Origin: Gammaproteobacteria bacterium HGW-Gammaproteobacteria-15
Lineage (GTDB): Bacteria > Pseudomonadota > Gammaproteobacteria > Enterobacterales > Alteromonadaceae
Direction of reading: 5' to 3'
DNA length: 64,000 bases
Assembly (NCBI GenBank): GCA_002840125.1
Contig: PGZF01000001.1
Span: 1,183,237-1,247,236 of the forward strand
Part shown: positions 9,691-17,429 of the stretch, piece after piece
Layout: the number at the start of each line of letters is the position of its first letter
Numbering within the stretch: the stretch's first letter is position 1
The notes under the pieces: generated by a model
Told to the model about the DNA's origin: nothing
Database searches by the model: none
What the model saw: the letters and a program-made list of their open reading frames with translations, nothing else
Position numbers and translations under genes: made by a program

Positions 9691-10112
9691 TGCGCCACCT
9701 CTGTGCCTTCAAGTAAGTAGAATGGATACACCATATTGTGCCGGCTGTTAGTGCCGCGGATCTGATAACTGAGCTGCAGCATTAACACACCATCAAAAAT
9801 CTGCTGCAAATCTGGCGTTACCTGCAGTAGCTGAATACGCGGCTCAAAAAACAGCACCGCATGGCTGATGGCATCAATAATATTGGCCAGTGCATGCTCA
9901 TCCAAAGTGCTAAATACATAGCGCTGCAAGGAACAGCCATATTCCGGCTGCATTACCCGTTCACCGGGGCGGGTAGAAAACAAAATGCGCAGGCTTTGCT
10001 CTATATCCTGCTGATCTGTCACCATTTCGCTGTGGCAACTGCCACGGCTAAAACCGGGCGGAAAAGCCCAGCCAATGCCTAAAAATGCGTTATCCGGATG
10101 CTCAGCGCTCAT
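9687..10112 (-). CDS. gp25-like baseplate protein, Afp9-like
   Basis: 141 residues. The protein shows the gp25/lysozyme-like baseplate signature: FLGIGWAFPP near the N-terminus, the DIEQSLRILFSTRPGERVM block at about residues 37-55, then PEYGC and a C-terminal region ending in beta strands. gp25 homologues connect baseplate to sheath in phages, type VI secretion and eCIS; lysozyme activity is generally not present. ATG at 10112 follows the PAAR stop directly (TAAATG), and the stop overlaps the next GTG by four bases, indicating translational coupling. High confidence from the RPGERVMxPEYG pattern. Confidence 0.93.
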   Translation of the reverse strand: MSAEHPDNAFLGIGWAFPPGFSRGSCHSEMVTDQQDIEQSLRILFSTRPGERVMQPEYGCSLQRYVFSTLDEHALANIIDAISHAVLFFEPRIQLLQVTPDLQQIFDGVLMLQLSYQIRGTNSRHNMVYPFYLLEGTEVAQ

Positions 10113-10412
10113 TTAGCCTCCTATCATCACGGTGGGCGCACCCATAATTACAGCCCCGCCATGAGCACAGGTATCACCGAGCCGGGCGGCCGGTTTACCA
10201 CCAATCATTACTGTGGCAGAACCTTTCATAATGCTATCTGGCGGGCCCACACACACGCAGCTGTCACCCAATACGGCTGCGGGTAGTTTTTCAATCAGCA
10301 CTGTGGGTACACCTGGCCCAATCACCGGACCACCGACATGCGGGATCGGCGGCAGGCCGGGCGTTTGCATCGGGCACTGGTGCATATCGGTTAAACGCGC
10401 TGCTGGTGGCAT
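10113..10412 (-). CDS. PAAR-domain spike tip protein, Afp10-like
   Basis: 99 residues. The sequence begins MPPAARLTDMHQCPM and contains repeated short loops: GGPVIGPG, VLGDSCVCVG, IMKGSATVMIGGKPAARLGD and CAHGGAVIMG. These are typical of PAAR proteins, which form a small cone capping the VgrG-like spike, with a metal held by conserved His and Cys residues. His12, Cys13, Cys52, Cys54, Cys85 and His87 are candidates. In Afp the gp25 gene comes before PAAR; here PAAR comes first. The gene abuts the gp25 gene and lies 9 bp after the spike gene. Confidence 0.95.
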   Translation of the reverse strand: MPPAARLTDMHQCPMQTPGLPPIPHVGGPVIGPGVPTVLIEKLPAAVLGDSCVCVGPPDSIMKGSATVMIGGKPAARLGDTCAHGGAVIMGAPTVMIGG

Positions 10413-10421
10413 ACAAAGCTC

Positions 10422-12209
10422 CTAGTTAATCATTACCATGGCACCTTTCACCGTGGTCTGGCCGCTGGCAGATAATTCGGCGCTGGCATTACCTTTGGCG
10501 GTAAAACCGACATTGGCCTGCTGGCTGATATTCAGCGCTTCGGCCTTAAAATCAACTTTGGCGGCCAGCTCAATATTAGCCATCGCCTGCAGGCTGATTT
10601 TGCCTTTAGCGTTTAAGCTGATGTCTTTGGGGCTATCAAGCAAAATGCCGCTGTCAGACAGCTCAACCTTGTTGCCATGCTGGTCTTGCAGCAAAATGGT
10701 TTTACTGTCGTCGTCCAGCACGGCTTTATTACCTGCCGGAGTCCAGATGCTGATTTTTTTCTTCTCTTCGTCGTACTCCAGTGTCAGCTTGGTGCGGCTG
10801 ACAAAAGCTTTAATATTGTTATCTGCTGCGGCGGCATAAGGCGGCTGCTTATTGCTGCTGTATACGCTGCCGAGGATCACCGGATAACAGGGATCATTAT
10901 TCAGATAGCCCAGGATCACTTCGTCCCCCACTTCCGGCAGGCAAAACTGGCCAAAGCCGTTTGAGGCATAAAAACTCAGTAAACGGGCCCAGATGCCTTC
11001 GGTTTCAGCCTCCAGCAACGGTACTTTGACCTGAATGCGGCATTCGCCCGCCGGATCGCTGTCCAGTTGCTGCACGACACCAATTTGCAGACCACTGACG
11101 CCGGGCAACACGCCGCCAGCTAAGGGGGCGCTGATATCGGTATTTTGCGCAAACCACTGCGCCGACATGCCAAAACTCACCTGAGATATCCAATCGCCAT
11201 CCTCAATAATATGCCGCACCTGAGACACAAAAACGTCGCCGTTAAAGCGCTCGCCTACCCCCTTTACTGTAATTAATACACCGGGTTTTAACAGCGCAGA
11301 GCCCTGACAGCGTAACTCACCGCGAATACGTGCCAGCGCGGATTTCAGCTGCTGCGCTTTCGCCCAACTGGTTAAACTGGCATCAGTAAGCGGGGCATTA
11401 CTTTGCAAACGGAATTCTTTTACTGCCGCGACATCGGCCAGTGCACCGGCAGCCATATTTCCCTGCGCAGTGAGGGTAGCACTGGCGGCTTCATCGCTTT
11501 GGATCTGCTGATTGGCGGGGTTCCAACTGACTGTTTTAACCGAGCTAAACTGCTGGCTGGCATCCAGGCTGGCGTTAAAGCTGAGTAAATCATCACCGTA
11601 AGTTACGCAAAGCACCGCTGCGGCAGCGGTATCCGGCGGCGCTATACTCAGCTTGCCGTCATCGGCGCACAGCAGCATGCCGTTTACTTCGGCACGCAGC
11701 AGCATAAAATCCCAGTCTGTACTGTAGTATTGCACCAGCTCGGCGTGGCTTTCAGCGGTGGCCGTAGCATTGCAGCTGACAGCATATTTACCGGCCAGTT
11801 GCTGCCAGATATCACTGTCGGTCATGTTGGTATAATTGGCATTAGTACGCGCCAGCGTGGCAGCAAAAACAGGGTCGCGGCACTCAACAATAAGCTGCGC
11901 CTGATTGTTACCACTAATAGCCAGGCTGTGTTTTACCACTACGCCGCTAAAGATTTGTTGTTCATCATCACTATAACCGGCACTGACCACCAGTTTAGCG
12001 CCCGGTGCCAAAGACGCCTGATTAGACAGCGGAAAATCTTTCGCCGGCATATCGCCGTCACTAAATGTCAGCACAGCCAGCGGCACCCGGTTTAGCGCCT
12101 TGGTAATATCGACACTGATAATACTGATGCTGTCGGCCAGTGCAGTGCCATCGCTGGTTATGCTAAGCCTTACCGGCCCGTCAGCACCTTGTAACGGGGA
12201 ATTGGCCAT
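10422..12209 (-). CDS. VgrG/gp27-gp5-like spike protein, Afp8-like
   Basis: 595 residues. The first 350 residues resemble the gp27-like hub domain. About residues 370-455 form the gp5-type OB fold, with GVVQQLDSDPAGECRIQVKV, WARLLSFYASNGFGQFCLPE and VGDEVILGYLNNDP visible. The last 120 residues are short repetitive strands (for example DISLNAKGKISLQAMANIEL) expected to form the triangular beta-helix needle. It should trimerise, carry the PAAR tip and sit below the tube. No C-terminal enzymatic extension is seen. ATG at 12209 lies six bases after the LysM gene stop. Confidence 0.93.
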   Translation of the reverse strand: MANSPLQGADGPVRLSITSDGTALADSISIISVDITKALNRVPLAVLTFSDGDMPAKDFPLSNQASLAPGAKLVVSAGYSDDEQQIFSGVVVKHSLAISGNNQAQLIVECRDPVFAATLARTNANYTNMTDSDIWQQLAGKYAVSCNATATAESHAELVQYYSTDWDFMLLRAEVNGMLLCADDGKLSIAPPDTAAAAVLCVTYGDDLLSFNASLDASQQFSSVKTVSWNPANQQIQSDEAASATLTAQGNMAAGALADVAAVKEFRLQSNAPLTDASLTSWAKAQQLKSALARIRGELRCQGSALLKPGVLITVKGVGERFNGDVFVSQVRHIIEDGDWISQVSFGMSAQWFAQNTDISAPLAGGVLPGVSGLQIGVVQQLDSDPAGECRIQVKVPLLEAETEGIWARLLSFYASNGFGQFCLPEVGDEVILGYLNNDPCYPVILGSVYSSNKQPPYAAAADNNIKAFVSRTKLTLEYDEEKKKISIWTPAGNKAVLDDDSKTILLQDQHGNKVELSDSGILLDSPKDISLNAKGKISLQAMANIELAAKVDFKAEALNISQQANVGFTAKGNASAELSASGQTTVKGAMVMIN

Positions 12210-12215
12210 AATAAC

Positions 12216-12899
12216 TTACCTCAGTGGTGGAAAATACAACTGGCGGCCGGGCGTAAGCACGCTGACACTGTCCAATTGATTAAATTCAGCGACGGCCAGG
12301 TAGTAACTGCTGTCACGGTAGATGCGGTAACACAGATTAGGCAGGGTATCACCGGCTTTTACCAGTACCTGATGCGTCAGATCCGGCGATTGCCTGTCGG
12401 CTTTCAGTGCCTCTTGTTTGTTTGACATGTAACTGCCGAAATTCAGCTTAATTTTTGCCCGTAGCGGGTCGCCACCGGGTTTAAACAGGGTGTAATCCAC
12501 TGTCATGCTATTTAAGCGGCCGACAAAACTGAAGCTCTGGCCCCACTGCAGCTTTACGATGCTCGGTTCGTGCTTTTCCCCAACATAGTGATACACCACG
12601 TTTTTCAGCTGTTTTATCTGCTTGCTGACATCAGGCTCCTGCTGTGCGGAAACCGGCACCACGCCGGTACCATCCAGCACCAGATCAAAGCTGAGTTTTT
12701 CCTGCTGGTACTGGCTCAGTTTGCTTTCTACTGCCGACTTACCCACCGGCAGATTGTTGCTGTTATCGGTGTTGTAACTAATACCCAACTGATGATTCAG
12801 GCTGGCCGGATTAATCATAGCCTGAAACTGCCCTTCGCCCGTGGGCTGGCCATTGTTGTCGCAACAGCTGATGGTTAACAGCGACTTACTGCCACTCAT
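12216..12899 (-). CDS. LysM-domain baseplate/tube connector, Afp7-like
   Basis: 227 residues. The N-terminal two thirds match the eCIS Afp7 type: FQAMINPASLNHQLGISYN, then SKLSQYQQEKLSFDLVLDGTG and VKLQWGQSFSFVGRLNSM. The last 50 residues are a LysM module (LVKAGDTLPNLCYRIYRDSS ... VLTPGRQLYFPP). In phage-like particles this protein joins the inner tube to the spike hub; the LysM fold here is structural rather than proven peptidoglycan binding. ATG at 12899 overlaps the previous stop in TGATG. Confidence 0.92.
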   Translation of the reverse strand: MSGSKSLLTISCCDNNGQPTGEGQFQAMINPASLNHQLGISYNTDNSNNLPVGKSAVESKLSQYQQEKLSFDLVLDGTGVVPVSAQQEPDVSKQIKQLKNVVYHYVGEKHEPSIVKLQWGQSFSFVGRLNSMTVDYTLFKPGGDPLRAKIKLNFGSYMSNKQEALKADRQSPDLTHQVLVKAGDTLPNLCYRIYRDSSYYLAVAEFNQLDSVSVLTPGRQLYFPPLR

Positions 12900-13072
12900 C
12901 AGCGCGGCCTCTGCTCATACTGCGCCTGCTGCAGTAGCCGCTGGCATTCGTGCAGGATGTCCTGCTTTAACTGCTGTAAATCCTGCGCCGGGTAAGGCTG
13001 GCGTGCCGGGCTGTCGCTTGGCGGCTCCAACAGAGTAGATTTAACAATCAGTTTGGTGACTTCAATCGGCAT
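12899..13072 (-). CDS. Small DUF5908-family eCIS protein, Afp6-like
   Basis: 57 residues, read directly from the DNA. The product begins MPIEVTKLIVKSTL, matching the DUF5908 opening (MPIEI-x-x-L-x-I-K). It is followed by a Pro/Ser linker and a Gln-rich helix (QDLQQLKQDILHECQRLLQQ). Its place between the second tube protein and the LysM protein equals that of afp6/pvc6. ATG at 13072 is four bases after the tube stop, and its TGA overlaps the LysM start. Its role in eCIS assembly is not established. Confidence 0.85.
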   Translation of the reverse strand: MPIEVTKLIVKSTLLEPPSDSPARQPYPAQDLQQLKQDILHECQRLLQQAQYEQRPR

Positions 13073-13076
13073 AGTG

Positions 13077-13541
13077 TTAGCGCTCCCGGTTTACGTACTG
13101 ATAACTGAATTCCAGCTTTTCTATGGCTACCTCGTTTTTGCTGGCGTTAAAGCCTTCTACCTGCCAGCTAACGGGGTAAGCGTTAACAAAAGACCAGCTG
13201 CGGGCGGGTTGCCCGGTTTCATCCAACAATTCCACGGTGATTGTCATCGGTGTAATGGCTATATCCACCCCTTGTTCAAACACCTTAATGCACCACTGCA
13301 CCAGCAAAGAGCTATTTGGTGCTATACCGCGCTTTAATACCAGATTGCCGTGCTTTACCGCTTTGGGCAGTTTATGCACAAAACGGTTTTCGCCGCCCTC
13401 CACCACATCTTCGGTATCCAGTTGTGCACCTATACCCGACACTTCCTGAAAGGCCGTGTCGGCGCTATCACCGGATGAAGCAAACTTCACCCGGAAATAA
13501 AACGCCGGTAACGGATAATCTGACGTTGCCAGTTCACTCAT
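13077..13541 (-). CDS. eCIS inner tube protein (initiator-type, Afp5-like)
   Basis: 154 residues of the phage T4 gp19 / Hcp-like tube family. Typical features are LPAFYFRVKF near the start, AFQEVSGIGAQLDTEDVVEG, the LVLKRGIAPNSSLLVQWC block, and a C-terminal VAIEKLEFSYQYV strand. It differs from the neighbouring tube protein and lies next to the afp6-like gene, so by analogy with Afp5 it is probably the first tube ring on the baseplate rather than the main tube. The gap from the preceding gene is 15 bp. Confidence 0.9.
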   Translation of the reverse strand: MSELATSDYPLPAFYFRVKFASSGDSADTAFQEVSGIGAQLDTEDVVEGGENRFVHKLPKAVKHGNLVLKRGIAPNSSLLVQWCIKVFEQGVDIAITPMTITVELLDETGQPARSWSFVNAYPVSWQVEGFNASKNEVAIEKLEFSYQYVNRER

Positions 13542-13556
13542 ACTGCGTATTACCTG

Positions 13557-14015
13557 TTACGGGTTATCAATGGTGATACCTTCATGCACAATTTCGATGG
13601 TTTCTATTGCCACCTCATTACCGTCTGATTTCAGATCAGTGCCGGTGATTTTAGTTGGCCAGGCGTTGGTTAAGGTCCACACCATAGTGGTGCCGCCTGC
13701 TTCATCCAGCAAACTGATGGTGATGGGCAGGCGCTTTATGGTGTTCATCTTGATCTGGCTAAACCAGGCCCAGAATTTGTTATCCGATTTATATACGCCT
13801 TTTTTCATCGTCACGTTGCCGGACTTCTTCAGCCCCGGCATCTTGGTGGCAGAAAACACCGGGTTATCACCGGCGCGGTATTCAATAATTTGCGCCTCGA
13901 CATCCAGGCCGGATACCTCCTGAAACGACATTACTTCAGAGTCCCATTTCACCTGGAAATAAAACTTCGGTAAGGGCCATACCGAAGTGGATTGGGTTGA
14001 ACCGTCATCAGCCAT
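13557..14015 (-). CDS. eCIS major inner tube protein (Afp1-like)
   Basis: 152 residues, gp19-like. WPLPKFYFQVKWDSEVMSFQ, EVSGLDVEAQIIEYRAGDNP, MPGLKKSGNVTMKKGVYKSD and VAIETIEIVHEGI are classic tube-protein blocks. It stacks as hexameric rings inside the sheath to form the channel for cargo. It follows the sheath gene by 41 bp and precedes the Afp5-like gene. The ATG is preceded by AAGGAG, a strong ribosome binding site as expected for a high-copy structural protein. Confidence 0.95.
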   Translation of the reverse strand: MADDGSTQSTSVWPLPKFYFQVKWDSEVMSFQEVSGLDVEAQIIEYRAGDNPVFSATKMPGLKKSGNVTMKKGVYKSDNKFWAWFSQIKMNTIKRLPITISLLDEAGGTTMVWTLTNAWPTKITGTDLKSDGNEVAIETIEIVHEGITIDNP

Positions 14016-14056
14016 TGTTAAGCTCCTTGTATTCGTTTAATAAACCGGTTAGTTAA

Positions 14057-15616
14057 TTAAGATTTCTGCATCTGCTGCTGGAACGTAATTTCAATAAACT
14101 CGGCCGGGCGGATCAGCGCCACTAACACCGTGACACGCAAAATGCCTTCAAGAATATCTTCTGATGTCATGGTTTCACCCAAACCCACGCTGACACTAAA
14201 TGCATCTTCCGGCGACGCACCGGCTAAACCGCCACGTTTCCAGATCCCGGTAAGAAAATTACGGATCATGCTTTTAACGGTAACCCAGGTGCTGGCAGTA
14301 TTGTTTTCAAATACGTAGGCTTTGGTGCCAAGCCGGATAGATTCTTCCAGCATAATCATGGTGCGCCGCACACTAATGTAGCGCCAATCCAGGCTGTTAC
14401 CATCCAGCGTGCGTGCACCCCACACCAGAGTGCCTTCGCCAATAAAGGTACGGATGGCATTAACCGACTTACCCTGGGTGCTAACGTTTAAATCTTCCTG
14501 CTCGTCGTGGGTAATATTTACCGCCGGTGATACCACAGCACTTAAACTGACATTAGCCGGGGCCTTCCACACACCTTTGGTGTTATCCACCATGGTGTAA
14601 ATACCGGCCATTGCGGCAGCGGGCGGCAGCAGGTTTAACACATCACGCATTTGCCCCAGTAACTGGCTGTACAGCGGGCTGATGGCTTTTAAGCTTTTGT
14701 GCAATAACATCTGGCTGGCTACCATTTCAGCCTGGTCCAGCTTGCTCCAGTCTTTGCTAATATCGTTAATGGCATCCAGTTGTTGTTGTAGTTTTAGCTG
14801 GGCGGCTTTATCTGCAGCGGTGGCTTTCTCATCCAATGCAGGCAGTTCATCTGGCAGGTTCCGTTCGGTTTTAAGCAACTGCTGTAGCAGATCGGCGGGT
14901 GTCAGGTTCAGATAACTCAGATCACGTTCCTGCACTATGGTGGTGTTGAGCCAGGGGTAATAAGCGCTGGCAAAATCCAGATAGTTAATGCCCAGCTTGC
15001 CGCGGAAATTATCAATGCAATCGCCGTCCGGGTGCTGGCGAGGCTTATACCCCTGCCATACATCCAAAATAGCAATACGGTTGCGCATTTTGCCGCCACA
15101 GTGTGCCAGTGCCGCTTGTTGTACTGCGATACAATCGTCTTCGGCCAGCAGCACCGCCTCGGGGATCACCAGCATGGTCGGTTCCTGCTCTTTGATCAGT
15201 TGATCAATACCGGCCATTAATTTCGCCCCTTCAACATCGTCTGCGTAGTTACCTACCGACACAATGTAACAAGGGCCTCCACCGTTTTGATAAAACAGCA
15301 TCATGGCGTAGTACAGCAGGTTTTTACCGCTGTCGTGGCTAAGCTGATACGACTTACCGCCAACAATGAAGGTGTTGTCGCCCGGCGCCTTGGCTTCGGC
15401 CAAACCAAACATCGGTGTCGGTGCAAAACCAAAGTAATTATGAAACTCTGACATTGAACTGATACGCATAGGCTGGTTAGTCAGTGACTTATTGCCGTTC
15501 AGTGCTTTTTCGGTATAGCCGATAAAAGCCGGCACGGCCGTTGCCACTTCCACCACCGAATTGGGAAAGGCATTTTTCTCTACGATATAAACGCCTGGCG
15601 TTTTCATCTGCCCCAT
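14057..15616 (-). CDS. eCIS contractile tail sheath protein
   Basis: 519 residues. The N-terminus MKTPGVYIVEKNAFPNSVVE and VATAVPAFIGYTEKA matches contractile sheath proteins. The C-terminus contains the conserved core: GKSVNAIRTFIGEGTLVWGA, RTLDGNSLDWRYISVRRTM, MLEESI and ILRVTVLVALIRPAEFI. Only one sheath gene is visible, whereas Afp has three. It is the contracting outer layer. ATG at 15616 follows AAGGAA at good spacing; an in-frame ATG at 15607 is a less likely start. Confidence 0.95.
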   Translation of the reverse strand: MGQMKTPGVYIVEKNAFPNSVVEVATAVPAFIGYTEKALNGNKSLTNQPMRISSMSEFHNYFGFAPTPMFGLAEAKAPGDNTFIVGGKSYQLSHDSGKNLLYYAMMLFYQNGGGPCYIVSVGNYADDVEGAKLMAGIDQLIKEQEPTMLVIPEAVLLAEDDCIAVQQAALAHCGGKMRNRIAILDVWQGYKPRQHPDGDCIDNFRGKLGINYLDFASAYYPWLNTTIVQERDLSYLNLTPADLLQQLLKTERNLPDELPALDEKATAADKAAQLKLQQQLDAINDISKDWSKLDQAEMVASQMLLHKSLKAISPLYSQLLGQMRDVLNLLPPAAAMAGIYTMVDNTKGVWKAPANVSLSAVVSPAVNITHDEQEDLNVSTQGKSVNAIRTFIGEGTLVWGARTLDGNSLDWRYISVRRTMIMLEESIRLGTKAYVFENNTASTWVTVKSMIRNFLTGIWKRGGLAGASPEDAFSVSVGLGETMTSEDILEGILRVTVLVALIRPAEFIEITFQQQMQKS

Positions 15617-15633
15617 GATGTGTTCCTTTCTGG

Positions 15634-16476
15634 TTAATAGTTAAGGTAAATTTCCGACACGTTGCTTGCTACTCCATTGACTACTGCTTTATCGATTTGC
15701 CCGGCTACCGCAACCGGCAGCCGTTTGATCAGAATTTTCTCACTACCGTGCGCTGTAGTTATTAGCTGAAACCGGTACGGACTGAATTGCTGCAGCTTTA
15801 AAGGTTGGGCAGAATCAAATACCTGCGCCACACGGCCATTGGCCAGACGGGTATCGTTTTGCTGAATAAACCGGGTTTGCTGGGTCATATCCTGGATGCG
15901 CAACGGTTGCGCAAAAGCACTGCCACAGAGGTAATAGCGCCAGACACTTTGCCGGCAAGCAAACCGCAGCAGATAAGATCTTGTGTTGTCCGGTGTAAGT
16001 TGCTGTATTTGTGCTGCCGTTATATCCAGCGCCAATACCAGCGATGGTAATGGCTTCCCCCCCGGTGGTAACACACCGGCCAGACGCGCATCATCGGCAC
16101 CTGTTACTTCTGCGCTGCCAAGCTCCGGTTGGGGATGTAAACGTAAAGCTGCATCATCCGGCACCGGTGCCCGGTTATCGCAGTACACCAATTGTTGTGC
16201 CTGCAACACTGGCAGGCTGTAACTGCCAAACTGCGGATCGTCGCTGTACAACCAAAAATATAATGTCAAAACTGGCTCACAACAGACAGCAGCTATGTCG
16301 CGGCGGCTGGTATCCAGCAGCAACACGGCGCCCTGTTTTGTCGGCTTAACCAGCAACTGGGCATTTTGTAAGTGGCGCTGTGTTTGTGCTGCAGGTACAA
16401 GACGTAGCTGCTGTGCCAAACCATCACTAAAATATTGATGCTGCAGCACAATATGACATAACGGCAGGTAACTCAT
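15634..16476 (-). CDS. eCIS-associated protein of unknown function
   Basis: 280 residues with no signal peptide, transmembrane segment or recognised motif. It begins MSYLPLCHIVLQHQYFSDGL and ends in a beta-rich stretch (GQIDKAVVNGVASNVSEIYL). ATG overlaps the DUF4255 stop as ATGA and the gene ends 17 bp before the sheath start, so it is part of the eCIS transcript. It has no counterpart that I recognise in the Serratia afp order. Position between cap-type and sheath genes suggests a structural or assembly role, but that is inference. Confidence 0.7.
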   Translation of the reverse strand: MSYLPLCHIVLQHQYFSDGLAQQLRLVPAAQTQRHLQNAQLLVKPTKQGAVLLLDTSRRDIAAVCCEPVLTLYFWLYSDDPQFGSYSLPVLQAQQLVYCDNRAPVPDDAALRLHPQPELGSAEVTGADDARLAGVLPPGGKPLPSLVLALDITAAQIQQLTPDNTRSYLLRFACRQSVWRYYLCGSAFAQPLRIQDMTQQTRFIQQNDTRLANGRVAQVFDSAQPLKLQQFSPYRFQLITTAHGSEKILIKRLPVAVAGQIDKAVVNGVASNVSEIYLNY

Positions 16477-17054
16477 GACTGAGTTCCAATATCAGTGGCC
16501 GGTTTGCGCAATAAGCTGCTCTGGCTGTAAATATCAGCGCCGTCAAAGCTAATCATCCGCACTTTGTATAGTACCGATGGCAGGTACTTACCGCTTAACA
16601 TGCCCCACAGATTACTGGCATCCTGAATACTCAGGTTTTCCATATCCAGCGCCAGCCGTTCAATAGCCGGGTCAAGATCTGGCAGGTTTTGATGAGTAAA
16701 CAGTGGATTACGCTGAAAAAAACTGATACTGGCCGATAGCAATGTCAAAGCGTCGCTGTAGTTAGTACCATTAAAATTGGCGGCCAGCATGACATACAAA
16801 TTCAGATGCAGTGGCGGCGCACTGTTAGCACTGCGGACAAAGCCGGTATCCAGCAAAGTTGTTTTAACACGCGAAGCGGCTTCTTTTTCTACCCCTACTA
16901 AAAATAGCGCCAGTTTATTGTTAACTTGCGTTAAGACAGTGCCGTCGGCTTCATTTAAGTTCGACACCAGCACTATATCTTCTTCAAGTGTGAAGCTATG
17001 CCGCAAAAAGCGATTTAATTGCGCTGCTAACTGCGACAACGTCTTTGCTATCAT
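16473..17054 (-). CDS. DUF4255 protein, Afp16/Pvc16-like tube-terminating cap
   Basis: 193 residues from ATG 17054 (MIAKTLSQLAAQLNRFLRHS). The family pattern is present: amphipathic N-terminal helix, then IVLVSNLNEADG and NKLALFLVGVEKEAASR, then LHLNLYVMLAANF-NG-YSDALTLLSASISFFQRNP. In Afp and related particles the DUF4255 protein caps the tube end and helps set length with the tape measure. Here it is the first gene of the eCIS transcript, unlike in afp where it is near the end. An upstream ATG at 17084 would add ten residues but has no clear ribosome site; GGAAAA precedes 17054. Confidence 0.85.
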   Translation of the reverse strand: MIAKTLSQLAAQLNRFLRHSFTLEEDIVLVSNLNEADGTVLTQVNNKLALFLVGVEKEAASRVKTTLLDTGFVRSANSAPPLHLNLYVMLAANFNGTNYSDALTLLSASISFFQRNPLFTHQNLPDLDPAIERLALDMENLSIQDASNLWGMLSGKYLPSVLYKVRMISFDGADIYSQSSLLRKPATDIGTQS

Positions 17055-17429
17055 GTTGTTTTTCCATTTAAACGAACACCACACAGCCTTCTTGGCTGTG
17101 AACGATACTTCAGATTAACAGTGAATACCGGCAGCGCTTTTAACTGCGCTTTTAGTCTCCAACAACAGTAAAAACAAATAACAAAAACAAACAGTGGGTT
17201 ATTTATACAAGGAGCATTTACATAATGCGATTAAATACATAATGCGATTAAAGATAGTGATTGTTTAGCGCTTTGCAAACATATAATAAATTTATCAAAT
17301 AAATTATAGTTTTCATTAGAAAAACATTTAACGCCTCATTAACCATATTAACCTTAGCTGATAAATAGCCGAAGGTGATATAGTAAGCAGTAGCTCTGGT
17401 TTTCGTTTAGATAGTGGCAGATATTATTT
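17055..17429. promoter_or_regulatory. AT-rich divergent region between the eCIS operon and apbE
   Basis: This 375-bp gap is clearly more AT-rich than the flanking genes. It must contain the promoter of the leftward eCIS transcript and of the rightward apbE gene. On the minus strand TTGCAA (about 17274-17279) is followed after 16 bp by TATCTT, a moderate sigma-70-like pair; I give it low weight. A 17-bp direct repeat, acataatgcgattaaa plus one base, occurs twice in tandem at 17220-17236 and 17237-17253. A short hairpin cagcc-aaga-ggctg near 17083-17098 precedes the first eCIS gene. No other gene is seen. Confidence 0.45.
17220..17253. repeat. 17-bp tandem direct repeat, two copies
   Basis: acataatgcgattaaat at 17220-17236 is followed immediately by acataatgcgattaaag at 17237-17253, differing only in the last base. 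It lies in the divergent regulatory gap, about 170-200 bp before the first eCIS gene, just downstream of the weak minus-strand promoter candidate. It could be a regulator-binding pair or a simple slippage duplication. Confidence 0.9.

Noticed and set aside
1..17054. Prophage or type VI secretion locus
   Set aside because: No capsid, portal, terminase, integrase or T6SS membrane-complex genes; DUF4255, DUF5908, LysM and CIS_TMP proteins indicate an eCIS.
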